Source: Rhodospirillaceae bacterium (GTDB lineage: Bacteria; Pseudomonadota; Alphaproteobacteria; GCA-2731375). Taken from it: 57,808 bases of DNA. Positions 43,929 to 51,423 of this stretch are shown here, one piece after another (within the stretch, counting starts at the first letter, position 1; each line of letters begins with the position of its first letter). Made by a program: the position numbers and the translations under genes. A model generated the notes under the pieces. That model was not told the DNA's origin. It ran no database searches and saw nothing but the letters and a program-made list of their open reading frames with translations. The stretch is taken from positions 1-57,808 of the forward strand of contig PCBT01000073.1 of NCBI GenBank assembly GCA_002731375.1. Reading direction: 5' to 3'.

Positions 43929-44771
43929 ATGCCGATTATAGATTCCCAAGTCCACGCCTATGCCGCCAACACGCCGGACCGGCCATGGCACGCGGTGCCT
44001 AACTGGCCGGAACATGTTACCGGCGACGAGATGGTGGCGGCAATGGATGCGGTCGGCGTCGATGGCGCGATCTTCATATCCGCCTTTACCATGTACCAGT
44101 ACGACGCCTCTTATGCGGTCGAGGTAGGCAATGCTCATCCTGGCCGTTTTGGCCTCGTCAGGCCGGTCGATCCGTCGGACCCCGCAGTAGCCGATGTAAT
44201 TGCGGATTGGAAGAAAACACCGGGCACCGTCGGCATACGTATCATGATGAGCGGCGAGCCAGGACGCGACCCCGACGGCCCAGGCGTTGATCTAGTACTG
44301 CGCGAAGCCGTGCGGCACAATCTGCCCGTCAACATGCTTTTCTGGGGTAACCTGGAGGCGGGCACGGCGGTTATCGACCGCCATCCGGACGCCCGCTTCA
44401 TCATCGATCATCTGGGCATCGTACAGCCCCGCATGCCGCCGGCCCCGGCCGAGCCCTGGGCCGATCTACCGAAAGTACTTGGCCTCGCCAGCCGCCCGAA
44501 CGCGGTGATCAAGGTCAGTGGGGCGTGCACTCTTTCGCGCGCCAGCTACCCCTACGCCGACATCTGGGACCCGCTCGCCCGCGTATTCGACGCCTGGGGC
44601 CTCGACCGCTGCCTGTGGGGCACCGACTGGACCCGCACGTTCGCGGTCGTCAACTACGAACAGGCCGTTGAACCGTTCCGTCTCACCGACCGCCTGAGCG
44701 AAAGCGAACGGGCAATGCTGATGGGCGGCGCCTGCGAGAGAGCCTATGGCTGGGCACCGGAGAAGCGTTGA
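43929..44771 (+). CDS. Amidohydrolase family protein (TIM-barrel, ACMSD/lactonase-like)
   Basis: This 280-residue metal-dependent hydrolase or decarboxylase starts IIDSQVHAYAANTPDRPW; the first metal motif is the DxQxH variant seen in sulfomuconolactonase-like amidohydrolases. GVDGAIFISAFTMYQYDASY, HPDARFIIDHLGIVQPR with its metal His, and CLWGTDWTRT with the catalytic Asp follow in family order. ATG 43929 is preferred to an earlier open frame because AAAAGGAACATCGCG precedes it and the first strand begins there. Flanking genes suggest ring or lactone chemistry, by inference. Confidence 0.85.
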   Translation: MPIIDSQVHAYAANTPDRPWHAVPNWPEHVTGDEMVAAMDAVGVDGAIFISAFTMYQYDASYAVEVGNAHPGRFGLVRPVDPSDPAVADVIADWKKTPGTVGIRIMMSGEPGRDPDGPGVDLVLREAVRHNLPVNMLFWGNLEAGTAVIDRHPDARFIIDHLGIVQPRMPPAPAEPWADLPKVLGLASRPNAVIKVSGACTLSRASYPYADIWDPLARVFDAWGLDRCLWGTDWTRTFAVVNYEQAVEPFRLTDRLSESERAMLMGGACERAYGWAPEKR

Positions 44772-44782
44772 CCTAACGCGGA

Positions 44783-45034
44783 TCACTCAATCGCATCCAA
44801 CAACGTCTTGCGGAACTTGCGGTCGCGCTTTAGATGCCATTCCCGGCTCATGGCCAGGCCGCGCGTCCTGTAGCGCTCGGCATAGAGCAGGACCCAGGTT
44901 CGGCCACGGGTGCTGCGCGCGCCGGTGCTGTCGTTATGCTTGGCCAGACGCGCTTCCAGATCATTGGTCCAGCCCACATAGGTACGCTGGTCAGAGCCGC
45001 TCCGGCTGCCTAGGATATAGACGTAACAATACAT
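44783..45034 (-). CDS. GIY-YIG nuclease family protein
   Basis: This 83-residue single-domain protein reads YCYVYILGSRSGSDQRTYVG then WTNDLEARLAKHNDSTGA, which fits the GIY-YIG core (the motif here is YVYIL and TYVG), with the catalytic Arg in the helix and a Glu in SREWHLKRDRKF. These small UPF0213-like proteins are widespread, and their role in DNA repair or processing is unclear. Its ATG at 45034 is only 16 bases from the divergent MetE-like start, so the promoters must lie within the neighbouring coding regions. Confidence 0.88.
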   Translation of the reverse strand: MYCYVYILGSRSGSDQRTYVGWTNDLEARLAKHNDSTGARSTRGRTWVLLYAERYRTRGLAMSREWHLKRDRKFRKTLLDAIE

Positions 45035-45050
45035 GGGAACGGCTTATAGC

Positions 45051-46217
45051 ATGCATCGCAGCGACGGACGTATTCTGACCACCCACACGGGCAGCCTGCC
45101 CCGCCCTCCGGCTCTAGTGGAAATGTTCGCGGACCGGGTGCATGGTCGGGCGGTGGATGGCAGAGCAATGGCGGCGGCAATCGAGGATGCCACGAATTGG
45201 GTGCTGCCCAAGCAGTTGGAAGCCGGCATCGATATCCCCAATAATGGCGAGCAGCCCCGCGATGCGTTTTTCCTGTATGTACGCCACCGCATAAGCGGCT
45301 TTACGGGCCTGGGCACCCGTCAACCACCCGCTGACGTGGCGCGCTATCCGGGCTTTCTAGCCATGCGCCAGGCCCTGACTGCCAACAAGGCTGTCGTGAC
45401 CAATTTCGAAGTGCCGGCGGTCGTCGACGAAGTGCGCTATCTGGACCCGGCCTATGTGGAAACCGAATGCAAAGACTTTCGCCGCATCCTGACGACCCAT
45501 GCACCGGAACAACGGGAGGCCTTTATAACAGCGCCGTCTCCGGGCATCATCGCCACCGCCGTGCCCAACGAATTTTACGACGATGCCGAGACCTATCTCG
45601 ATGCCCTGGCCGAGGCGCTACGTATCGAGTACGAGGCCATCGTGCGCAATGGTTTCACCCTGCAACTGGACTGCCCGGACCTGGCGTTGGAACGTCACAT
45701 CACATACGCCGACCGCCCGGTATCCGATTTTGTTGCATTCGTGGAGCGCGTGATCGCGGCCATCAACCGCAGCCTGGTCAATATCCCCCGGGACTCCGTT
45801 CGTGTGCATGTCTGTTGGGGCAACTACGAAGGACCCCATGATCTGGACGTGCCCCTAGCTGAAATACTGCCGACGATACTACAGGCGAATGTGGGCGGCA
45901 TCGTGCTGCCCTTCGCCAATCCCCGCCACGCCCACGAATACAAGTTATTTGAGAGCGGGCCCCTGGCCGACAATCAAGTCTTAGTCGCCGGCGTTATCGA
46001 CACCACGACGAACTATGTGGAGCACCCGGAGGTGGTTGCCGACCGGATCGAGCGCATTGCCCAAGCAGTAGGCGACCCCAGCCGCGTCCTGGCCGGCACC
46101 GATTGCGGCTTCGATACATCCGCCGGCATGGGCAAGGTTGCCGAAGACGTTGTCTGGGCCAAATTAGCAGCCCTGTCAGAAGGTGCGAAGTTGGCGAGCG
46201 GCCGATTGTTTCGTTAG
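45051..46217 (+). CDS. Cobalamin-independent methionine synthase (MetE C-domain)-like protein
   Basis: This 388-residue TIM-barrel protein is similar to the catalytic C-terminal half of MetE. It opens RILTTHTGSLPRPPALVEMF, includes FTLQLDCPDLALERH and the zinc-binding VRVHVCWGNYEGPHDLDVPL (His and Cys ligands), and ends with VLAGTDCGFDTSAGMGK carrying the third ligand. The N-terminal MetE domain is absent. Relatives are annotated as methionine synthase II or as alkyl-transferases such as epoxyalkane:CoM transferase. ATG 45051 is chosen as it follows GGGAACGG; an ATG at 45033 is possible. The neighbours do not include methionine genes. Confidence 0.85.
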   Translation: MHRSDGRILTTHTGSLPRPPALVEMFADRVHGRAVDGRAMAAAIEDATNWVLPKQLEAGIDIPNNGEQPRDAFFLYVRHRISGFTGLGTRQPPADVARYPGFLAMRQALTANKAVVTNFEVPAVVDEVRYLDPAYVETECKDFRRILTTHAPEQREAFITAPSPGIIATAVPNEFYDDAETYLDALAEALRIEYEAIVRNGFTLQLDCPDLALERHITYADRPVSDFVAFVERVIAAINRSLVNIPRDSVRVHVCWGNYEGPHDLDVPLAEILPTILQANVGGIVLPFANPRHAHEYKLFESGPLADNQVLVAGVIDTTTNYVEHPEVVADRIERIAQAVGDPSRVLAGTDCGFDTSAGMGKVAEDVVWAKLAALSEGAKLASGRLFR

Positions 46218-46222
46218 CCCCC

Positions 46223-46675
46223 TCAGCTATAATCGCCGTCCGGTTCGAGCATGGCATCTTCGTTTAACAGACCCTGGCCCGGCACGAAATTGACTTCGAA
46301 GCGGATGCCGTCCGGGTCCTCGAACAAGACATAGTAATAGCCGGGCGCCCAGGTACGCTCCTCGGGTCCGCGCACCATATTCGCACCCAGCTCCGCCGCC
46401 TTGGCACCGGCAAGATCCACATCCTCGCGCGAGCGCGCCCGCAGACAAATATGGTGCAGACCGACACGCAGTTGCACGAAGCGTTCATCGGCATACTGCT
46501 CCTCACAGCGTTGGATGCCGATCGCCGTACGGGCGCCGACGTGATAGCAGAATTCATCACCGTCGAAGACACGTTTCATGCCGAAAAAGGGCAATAAGCC
46601 GCAATAGAATTCCCGCGCCTTGTCGAATTGGCTCACGGTTAGGATGACATGCGCCATGCCGTTGATATCAATCAC
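46223..46675 (-). CDS. VOC superfamily protein (lactoylglutathione lyase-like)
   Basis: This 150-residue VOC protein has GMAHVILTVSQFDKAREFYC opening module one with its metal His, VGLHHICLRARSREDVDLAG opening module two, and YYVLFEDPDGIRFEVNFVPG with the terminal Glu. GTG 46675 is taken as start because AAGGAG stands five bases upstream; in-frame ATGs 8 and 16 codons earlier lack such a site and would lie in a hairpin region. It follows the OYE-type reductase gene on the same strand. Its TAG-side neighbour, the MetE-like gene, is convergent. Confidence 0.85.
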   Translation of the reverse strand: MIDINGMAHVILTVSQFDKAREFYCGLLPFFGMKRVFDGDEFCYHVGARTAIGIQRCEEQYADERFVQLRVGLHHICLRARSREDVDLAGAKAAELGANMVRGPEERTWAPGYYYVLFEDPDGIRFEVNFVPGQGLLNEDAMLEPDGDYS

Positions 46676-46697
46676 GTTGGCTCCTTGAATTTTTATC

Positions 46698-46720
46698 ATG
46701 GGGACACGAAAGGTCCCCAT
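46698..46720 (-). other. Perfect inverted repeat between the OYE and VOC genes
   Basis: ATGGGGAC (46698-46705) and GTCCCCAT (46713-46720) form an eight-base-pair stem with a seven-base loop. The element starts 18 bases downstream of the OYE-type stop and precedes the ribosome site of the VOC gene. No T-tract follows on either strand, so it is not a standard terminator. It could stabilise or attenuate the mRNA, or bind a protein. Confidence 0.55.
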
Positions 46721-46737
46721 CATAAACCGGATGCGCC

Positions 46738-48675
46738 CTAAATTTCCAACGCCGCCAGGGTGCCTTCCTGGATGGCCTGGAAAAATTTACGGGAACCAAG
46801 CACGTCGCCAACAAAATGCACGGGAATATCCAAGGCCTGATAGCGCACTGCCTCGGCCTCGCGTTTGTGATAGCCGGTGCAATAGATGATGCTGTCGATA
46901 CCCTGCAAGGTACGGCGCAGGCGGCCTTGGGGCTGCAATACGATTTCACCGGGCCGGATTTCGATGACCTGGGTGTGTGTCATGACCTCGATACCCAAGG
47001 TATCCACGCGGTCAAGATAATGCACCTTGTCCACATGCACCGCCTTGCGCAGCAGTTCCGTACGGGCGATCAGAACCACGTCACGGCCCTGCACAGCCAA
47101 CATATCGGCAACTTCCACACCCACCAGGCCGCCACCGACCACGACGCAGTTTTGTCCCGACTTGTCCGTCCCCGCCAGCACCCGCCAGCCATACAGCACA
47201 TCGACCAAATCGGCGCCCGGCACATCCGCTGCCACCGCTTCGGCACCAATGGCGACGATCAAGGCGTCGGCGTCGATTTCGTCCGGCGCGGGATCTACGT
47301 CAAGGCTAACCTCAATACCAAGACGCGCCACCTCGGCGCGGAAATAATTCAGCAGGCTTTCGATTTCTTCACGGTGCGGCGGTTGGTGGGCCAAATTCAA
47401 TTGACCGCCCAGCCGTGCTGCCTTCTCGAACAAATGCACCATATGGCCGCGCTTGGCCGCCGTGGTCGCGGCCGCCATGCCGGCCGCACCGCCGCCGATC
47501 ACAGCCAGGCGTCTTGGCGTTACCTGACGGGTCAGAATCGGTTTCAAGGCCAGCTCTCGACTGACCATGGGGTTGACCGTGCAGGCCAGACCGGTGTGCA
47601 GGTGTACATTGGCGATGCATTCATTGCAGGCAATACAGGGGGCGATCTGTGCTGCTTGATCCGCCTTGGCCTTGGCCGCGAAATATGGATCAGCGATCAG
47701 GCCACGGCTGAGGCAGATATAATCCGCATCGCCCCGCGCCAGAACATCCTCCGCCAGATCCGGCGTATTGATCCGGCCCACGGTCATCACTGGGATATCG
47801 AGACGTTCCTTCATGGCCGCACTGCAATCGGCATAGCAGGCATGTTCCGTCGCCATGCCAGGAATGATCATATAGGGGCGGGAGGCATGCATGCCGCCTG
47901 AAACACTGATGGCATCGGCACCGGCGGCAGCGAACAGTACTGCGCTCTCCAACGCCGCATCCAATTCCAACCCGCCCGGGGCATGGTCGCGAGCGTTCAT
48001 GCGGAAGATCACCGGGTAATCGGCGCCGGTGCGGGCCTTGATCGCCGCGACCAGCTCCACTCCGAACTGGGCCCGCCCGGCGTTATCGTGGCCATAGCGG
48101 TCCTCCCGCGTATTGCAGATCGGCGACAAGAATTGCCCGACCAGGTAGCCATGGGCGCCGTGGATCTCCACCGCGTCAAAGCCTGCGGTCCTTGCACGCA
48201 CCGCCGCATCGGCGAAGCGTCCGACAATGCCCTCGATCTCGGCAATGGTCAGCTCACGCGGCAGCACCGCGGCGCCAACGCCAGTATAGCCCGACGGCAG
48301 GGCGGAGGGTGCAAGGGGAACCGAGCCCGAAACCTCCGGCACGCTTTCACGGCCGCCATGATTGATCTGAATTGCGATCTTGGCGCCCGCCTCGTGCACA
48401 GCATCGACCAGCCGGGTCATGCCGGGGATGCAGCCGTCATCATGCAGCATGGCGTTATGCTTCAGGCGCTTGCCCTGCTGGTCCACATAGGTCGCCTCGA
48501 CCACGATCAGGCCGGTACCGCCACGGGCCCGCTCGGCATAGAATTCTACCATCTCGTCGGTGACAAGGCCCTCGCCATCGGCCAGCTCGGACGAGGTGGC
48601 GGCGAAGACAATGCGGTTTGATATTTCCAGCGTGCCGATTTGGCCGGACTGGAACAGATTGGGGTACGGAAACAT
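46738..48675 (-). CDS. OYE-type FMN/FAD/4Fe-4S reductase (2,4-dienoyl-CoA reductase-like)
   Basis: This 645-residue protein has three parts. The N-terminal Old Yellow TIM barrel shows NRIVFAATSSELADGEGLV, ARGGTGLIVVEATYV, GFDAVEIHGAHGYLVGQFL with the substrate-binding HGAH, and FRMNARDHAPGG. An iron-sulfur cluster motif, CIACNECIANVHLHTGLAC, lies near residue 342. An FAD/NAD(P) domain begins VIGGGAAGMAAATTAAKRGH (about 391) and has CVVVGGGLVGVEVADMLAV later. This layout is that of FadH, trimethylamine dehydrogenase and related enoate reductases. The substrate could be a dienoyl-CoA or a cyclic enone. A VOC gene follows on the same strand. Confidence 0.92.
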   Translation of the reverse strand: MFPYPNLFQSGQIGTLEISNRIVFAATSSELADGEGLVTDEMVEFYAERARGGTGLIVVEATYVDQQGKRLKHNAMLHDDGCIPGMTRLVDAVHEAGAKIAIQINHGGRESVPEVSGSVPLAPSALPSGYTGVGAAVLPRELTIAEIEGIVGRFADAAVRARTAGFDAVEIHGAHGYLVGQFLSPICNTREDRYGHDNAGRAQFGVELVAAIKARTGADYPVIFRMNARDHAPGGLELDAALESAVLFAAAGADAISVSGGMHASRPYMIIPGMATEHACYADCSAAMKERLDIPVMTVGRINTPDLAEDVLARGDADYICLSRGLIADPYFAAKAKADQAAQIAPCIACNECIANVHLHTGLACTVNPMVSRELALKPILTRQVTPRRLAVIGGGAAGMAAATTAAKRGHMVHLFEKAARLGGQLNLAHQPPHREEIESLLNYFRAEVARLGIEVSLDVDPAPDEIDADALIVAIGAEAVAADVPGADLVDVLYGWRVLAGTDKSGQNCVVVGGGLVGVEVADMLAVQGRDVVLIARTELLRKAVHVDKVHYLDRVDTLGIEVMTHTQVIEIRPGEIVLQPQGRLRRTLQGIDSIIYCTGYHKREAEAVRYQALDIPVHFVGDVLGSRKFFQAIQEGTLAALEI

Positions 48676-48786
48676 GACCCATGATCGGATTTACCAGGCG
48701 GTCCCGTCAATAACTGAAATTGATAGACCAAAGCCGGAATGCGACCGGCTGTATCCGATTATAATTGTTTCAGCTAAAATCCTGCC

Positions 48787-49072
48787 ATGCAGGGGAGAAC
48801 GCAACGCAGGCTAGCGGCTATTGTCGCGGCGGATGTGGTGGGCTATTCGCGTCTGATGGGCGCGGACGAGGCTGGCACCATTGTGTCTCTGCGCGCCACC
48901 GGGCGGAGCTGATTGATCCAGCAATTGAGGAATACGGCGGCCGTATCGCCAAGACCATGGGTGACGACTTGCTGTTGGAATTCCCCTCCGTGGTCGATGC
49001 GGTGCAATGCGCTGTTCAGGTCCAGAACGCCATGGCAGCGCGGAATTCAGATATTACGGAAGATCGCCGCAT
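48787..49072 (+). pseudogene. Class III adenylate cyclase N-terminal remnant, frameshifted
   Basis: From ATG 48787 the frame reads RRLAAIVAADVVGYSRLMGA and DEAGTIVSLRA, the well-known start of alphaproteobacterial guanylate/adenylate cyclase proteins, then hits TGA. In the next frame RAELIDPAIEEYGGRIAKTM, GDDLLLEFPSVVDAVQCAV and MAARNSDITEDRRI continue the same domain, so one base has been lost near 48897-48899. Homology stops at about 49072, before the second catalytic half, and LysR-like sequence begins. The gene therefore carries both a frameshift and a truncation and cannot make an active cyclase. Confidence 0.85.
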
Positions 49073-49231
49073 TTGGTCCGCGCCGAGGCATTCCCCGAAG
49101 CCCTGTCCGCAGCCCTATGGGTGGCAACCCACAAGGACATGGTGGGTTCCGCCAAGGTGCGGTCGATTTTGTCTTGGTTTGTCGAGGCGATCCGCGCGGA
49201 CGCGAACTTGTTTGAAGGACGCCACCTCTAA
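49073..49231 (+). pseudogene. C-terminal remnant of a LysR-type regulator
   Basis: The frame reads LVRAEAFPEALSAALWVATH, KDMVGSAKVRSILSWFVEAI and RADANLFEGRHL to the stop at 49231. The pattern 'LWVATHKDM-x-SAKVRSIL' is the end of a LysR substrate-binding domain, where L-W-hydrophobic-x-x-H-x-D-L-R-x-x-x-R-(V/I)-R is common. It has no start of its own and abuts the cyclase remnant directly, suggesting that a deletion fused two unrelated genes. The assignment rests on a short segment. Confidence 0.6.
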
Positions 49232-49242
49232 ACCAGCCGCCC

Positions 49243-50268
49243 CTATGCCAGGCGCTGTTCCACCGCTTCCCGGCGCACGGCTTTTTGCAGCTTTTCAAAG
49301 GCCCGCACCTCGATCTGGCGCACCCGTTCGCGGCTGATATTGAAATCGTTGGAGAGTTCTTCCAAGGTTTTCGGATCGTCCGTAAGGCGGCGCTCGGTGA
49401 TGATGTGGCGCTCGCGCTCGTTCAGGTTCTCCATGGCGCCCATCAACAAGGCCCGGCGTTTGCCAAGCTCCTCCGATTCCGCCAGTTCCGTCTCCTGATC
49501 GGTGCTGTCATCAACCAGCCAATCCTGCCATTCCCCCTCACCCTCCGCCCGCAGCGGCGCGTTCAGGGAATTGTCGGGGGCGGCCAGACGGCGGTTCATG
49601 GAGACCACGTCTTTTTCCGGCACGTTCAGGGCGGTGGCTATCTTTTCCACCTGATCGGGGCGCATATCGCCCTCGTCAATGGCCTGGATCTGGCCTTTCA
49701 GCTTTCGCAGCTTGAAAAACAGCTTTTTCTGCGCCGCCGTGGTGCCGATTTTTACCAGGGACCAGGAGCGCAGAATATATTCCTGTATATTGGCCCTGAT
49801 CCACCACATCGCGTAGGTGGCCAGGCGGAAACCACGCTCGGGCTCGAACCGTTTCACTGCCTGCATCAGGCCGATGTTGCCTTCCGCGATCAATTCAGCC
49901 ACGGGCAGGCCATAGCCGCGGTAGCCCATGGCGATCTTGGCCACCAAACGCAAATGCGAGGTCACCATTTTATGCGCCGCTTCGCGGTCGTCATGCTCCC
50001 GCCAGGCCTGAGCCAGCATGTATTCCTCTTCATGGGACAGCATGGGATATTTGCGGATTTCCTGCAGATAGCGCGACAAGCTAGCCTCTGGCGTCGGCGC
50101 GGGGGGCAGGCCCATACCGGCGTCACGGCTTGCCAGCGCCGCATCCGCCTTGGCGGACACTTTCACCGCCGTCTCCGGCATCTTGGCGTCGGAAGCACCC
50201 TTGGCGCCTTTGGAGCCCTTCTTGGCGTCGGATTTAGCACTTTTTGGTTTCGTCTTGCTCGCTACCAT
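49243..50268 (-). CDS. rpoH: RNA polymerase sigma-32 factor
   Basis: This 341-residue heat-shock sigma factor directs RNA polymerase to chaperone and protease promoters. Region 1.2 starts LSRYLQEIRKYPMLSHEEEY, region 2 contains LIAEGNIGLMQAVKRFEPER and LATYAMWWIRANIQEYIL, and the RpoH box QKKLFFKLRKLK is near residue 179. Region 4.2 ends FNISRERVRQIEVRAFEKLQ. Before region 1.2 there are about 62 residues rich in Lys, Ala and Ser (SKTKPKSAKSDAKKGSKGAK), longer than in most RpoH. ATG 50268 follows GGTGA; a still longer upstream frame would include the promoter. rluD lies upstream on the same strand. Confidence 0.95.
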   Translation of the reverse strand: MVASKTKPKSAKSDAKKGSKGAKGASDAKMPETAVKVSAKADAALASRDAGMGLPPAPTPEASLSRYLQEIRKYPMLSHEEEYMLAQAWREHDDREAAHKMVTSHLRLVAKIAMGYRGYGLPVAELIAEGNIGLMQAVKRFEPERGFRLATYAMWWIRANIQEYILRSWSLVKIGTTAAQKKLFFKLRKLKGQIQAIDEGDMRPDQVEKIATALNVPEKDVVSMNRRLAAPDNSLNAPLRAEGEGEWQDWLVDDSTDQETELAESEELGKRRALLMGAMENLNERERHIITERRLTDDPKTLEELSNDFNISRERVRQIEVRAFEKLQKAVRREAVEQRLA

Positions 50269-50344
50269 TGCATTCACCCATGTACCGTTCGCACCGGCCT
50301 GTTGCTTGTAGTCCTCGTTACGATCTGATTGGATGCAGGCCGCT

Positions 50345-50373
50345 GTCTTACTGAAAAACAATGGTTATGTCAA
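50345..50373 (-). promoter_or_regulatory. Predicted sigma-70 promoter of rpoH
   Basis: On the minus strand TTGACA (50373-50368) and TAAGAC (50350-50345) are separated by 17 bases. The -35 is perfect and the -10 is moderate. It lies about 77 bases before the chosen rpoH start, in the 153-base gap after rluD. Confidence 0.6.
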
Positions 50374-50421
50374 AAAAATCCAATCGAAGGTCGCCGAAAG
50401 GCAGCCCTCGCCCCAGGCCTT

Positions 50422-51423
50422 TTAGACGCCATCGTGGTGTCGGAAAAGCTCCAACAGCGTTTGCATGTCATGTGGTGGCTCGCTCTGGAAATTCAAGTCC
50501 CGGCCATTCATGGGGTGGCGGAAGCCCAACTCAGCCGCATGCAGGGCCTGACGCTTGAGACCGGCAATCGCCTTACGCAATTCATCAGGCAAATCGCTGC
50601 TCCGGCTCCACCTGGCACGACTATATAGCGGGTCGCCCAGGACGGGATAGCCCTGGGACGACATATGCACCCTGATCTGATGGGTGCGGCCGGTTTCCAG
50701 GCGGCAATCGATCAGGCTGGCGGTCAAACCATAGGCCTCCAACAAGGCATAATGGGTCACCGCCGGTTTGCCGCCGCGGTCCACAATGGCCATTTTCTTG
50801 CGGTTTTTGGGATCGCGGCCAATATTACCTTCGATCCGACCCGTTGATCGCGCCACATGGCCCCAAACAAGGGCGCGGTAGCGGCGCTGGATATCGTGGC
50901 GGGAGAACAGCTCGCTCAGGCCCACATGGGCGGCATCATGCTTGGCCGAGACCATCAGGCCGGACGTATCCTTGTCCAGGCGGTGTACAATGCCGGGCCG
51001 GCGCACCCCGCCCACGCCCGAGAGACTATCGCCGCAGTGAGCCAGCAGGGCATTGACCAGGGTGTGATCGGGATTGCCCGGCGCCGGATGCACCACAAGA
51101 CCGGCAGGCTTGTCGAGCACGATCAGATGTTCGTCCTCGTAAACGATATCCAGATCCATGGCCTGGGGTCGGGGCGTGGCGTCTTCCGGCGGGGGAATAT
51201 GGAGGGTAATGGTCTCGCCTGATTTGACCCGGTACGAGGCCTCGGTTACCGTCCGTCTGTTGTCTGTTTGCCTGATCGATACGTGGCCGGTTTCGATCAA
51301 GGCTTTAATGCGCATGCGTGAAAGCCCCTCAATGGCCAGAGAGAGCAAACGGTCGAGACGCTGCCGGGCCTGATCGGGCCCAACCACGATTTCATGCACG
51401 GCTATTTTCGGATCTTCACTCAT
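50422..51423 (-). CDS. rluD: Ribosomal large subunit pseudouridine synthase, RluD family
   Basis: This 333-residue enzyme isomerises uridines in 23S rRNA. An S4 RNA-binding domain (QARQRLDRLLSLAIEGLSRM, ALIETGHVSI) occupies about 15-75. The catalytic domain has LIVLDKPAGLVVHPAPGN and the motif GIVHRLDKDTSGLMVSAK, whose first Asp (about 147) is the nucleophile. TGRTHQIRVHMSSQGYPVLG follows. The ATG at 51423 shares the CATG palindrome with the divergent DUF6476 start; the frame is open further upstream only antisense to that gene. rpoH follows on the same strand, an arrangement common in alphaproteobacteria. Confidence 0.95.
   Translation of the reverse strand: MSEDPKIAVHEIVVGPDQARQRLDRLLSLAIEGLSRMRIKALIETGHVSIRQTDNRRTVTEASYRVKSGETITLHIPPPEDATPRPQAMDLDIVYEDEHLIVLDKPAGLVVHPAPGNPDHTLVNALLAHCGDSLSGVGGVRRPGIVHRLDKDTSGLMVSAKHDAAHVGLSELFSRHDIQRRYRALVWGHVARSTGRIEGNIGRDPKNRKKMAIVDRGGKPAVTHYALLEAYGLTASLIDCRLETGRTHQIRVHMSSQGYPVLGDPLYSRARWSRSSDLPDELRKAIAGLKRQALHAAELGFRHPMNGRDLNFQSEPPHDMQTLLELFRHHDGV

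Noticed and set aside
49285-50328. A 347-codon open frame on the plus strand opposite rpoH
   Set aside because: It is fully antisense to a gene with unmistakable sigma-32 motifs, has no family-like blocks, and reflects the GC-rich codon pattern. Similar long antisense frames opposite the OYE-type gene (46816-47901) and the EamA gene (21050-21934) were dropped for the same reason.
50361-50558. Plus-strand ORF starting MVMSKKSNRRSPKG in the rluD-rpoH gap
   Set aside because: The basic start looks like a small ribosomal protein, but it overlaps the rpoH promoter hexamers and then runs antisense into the 3' end of rluD, and no family is recognisable.
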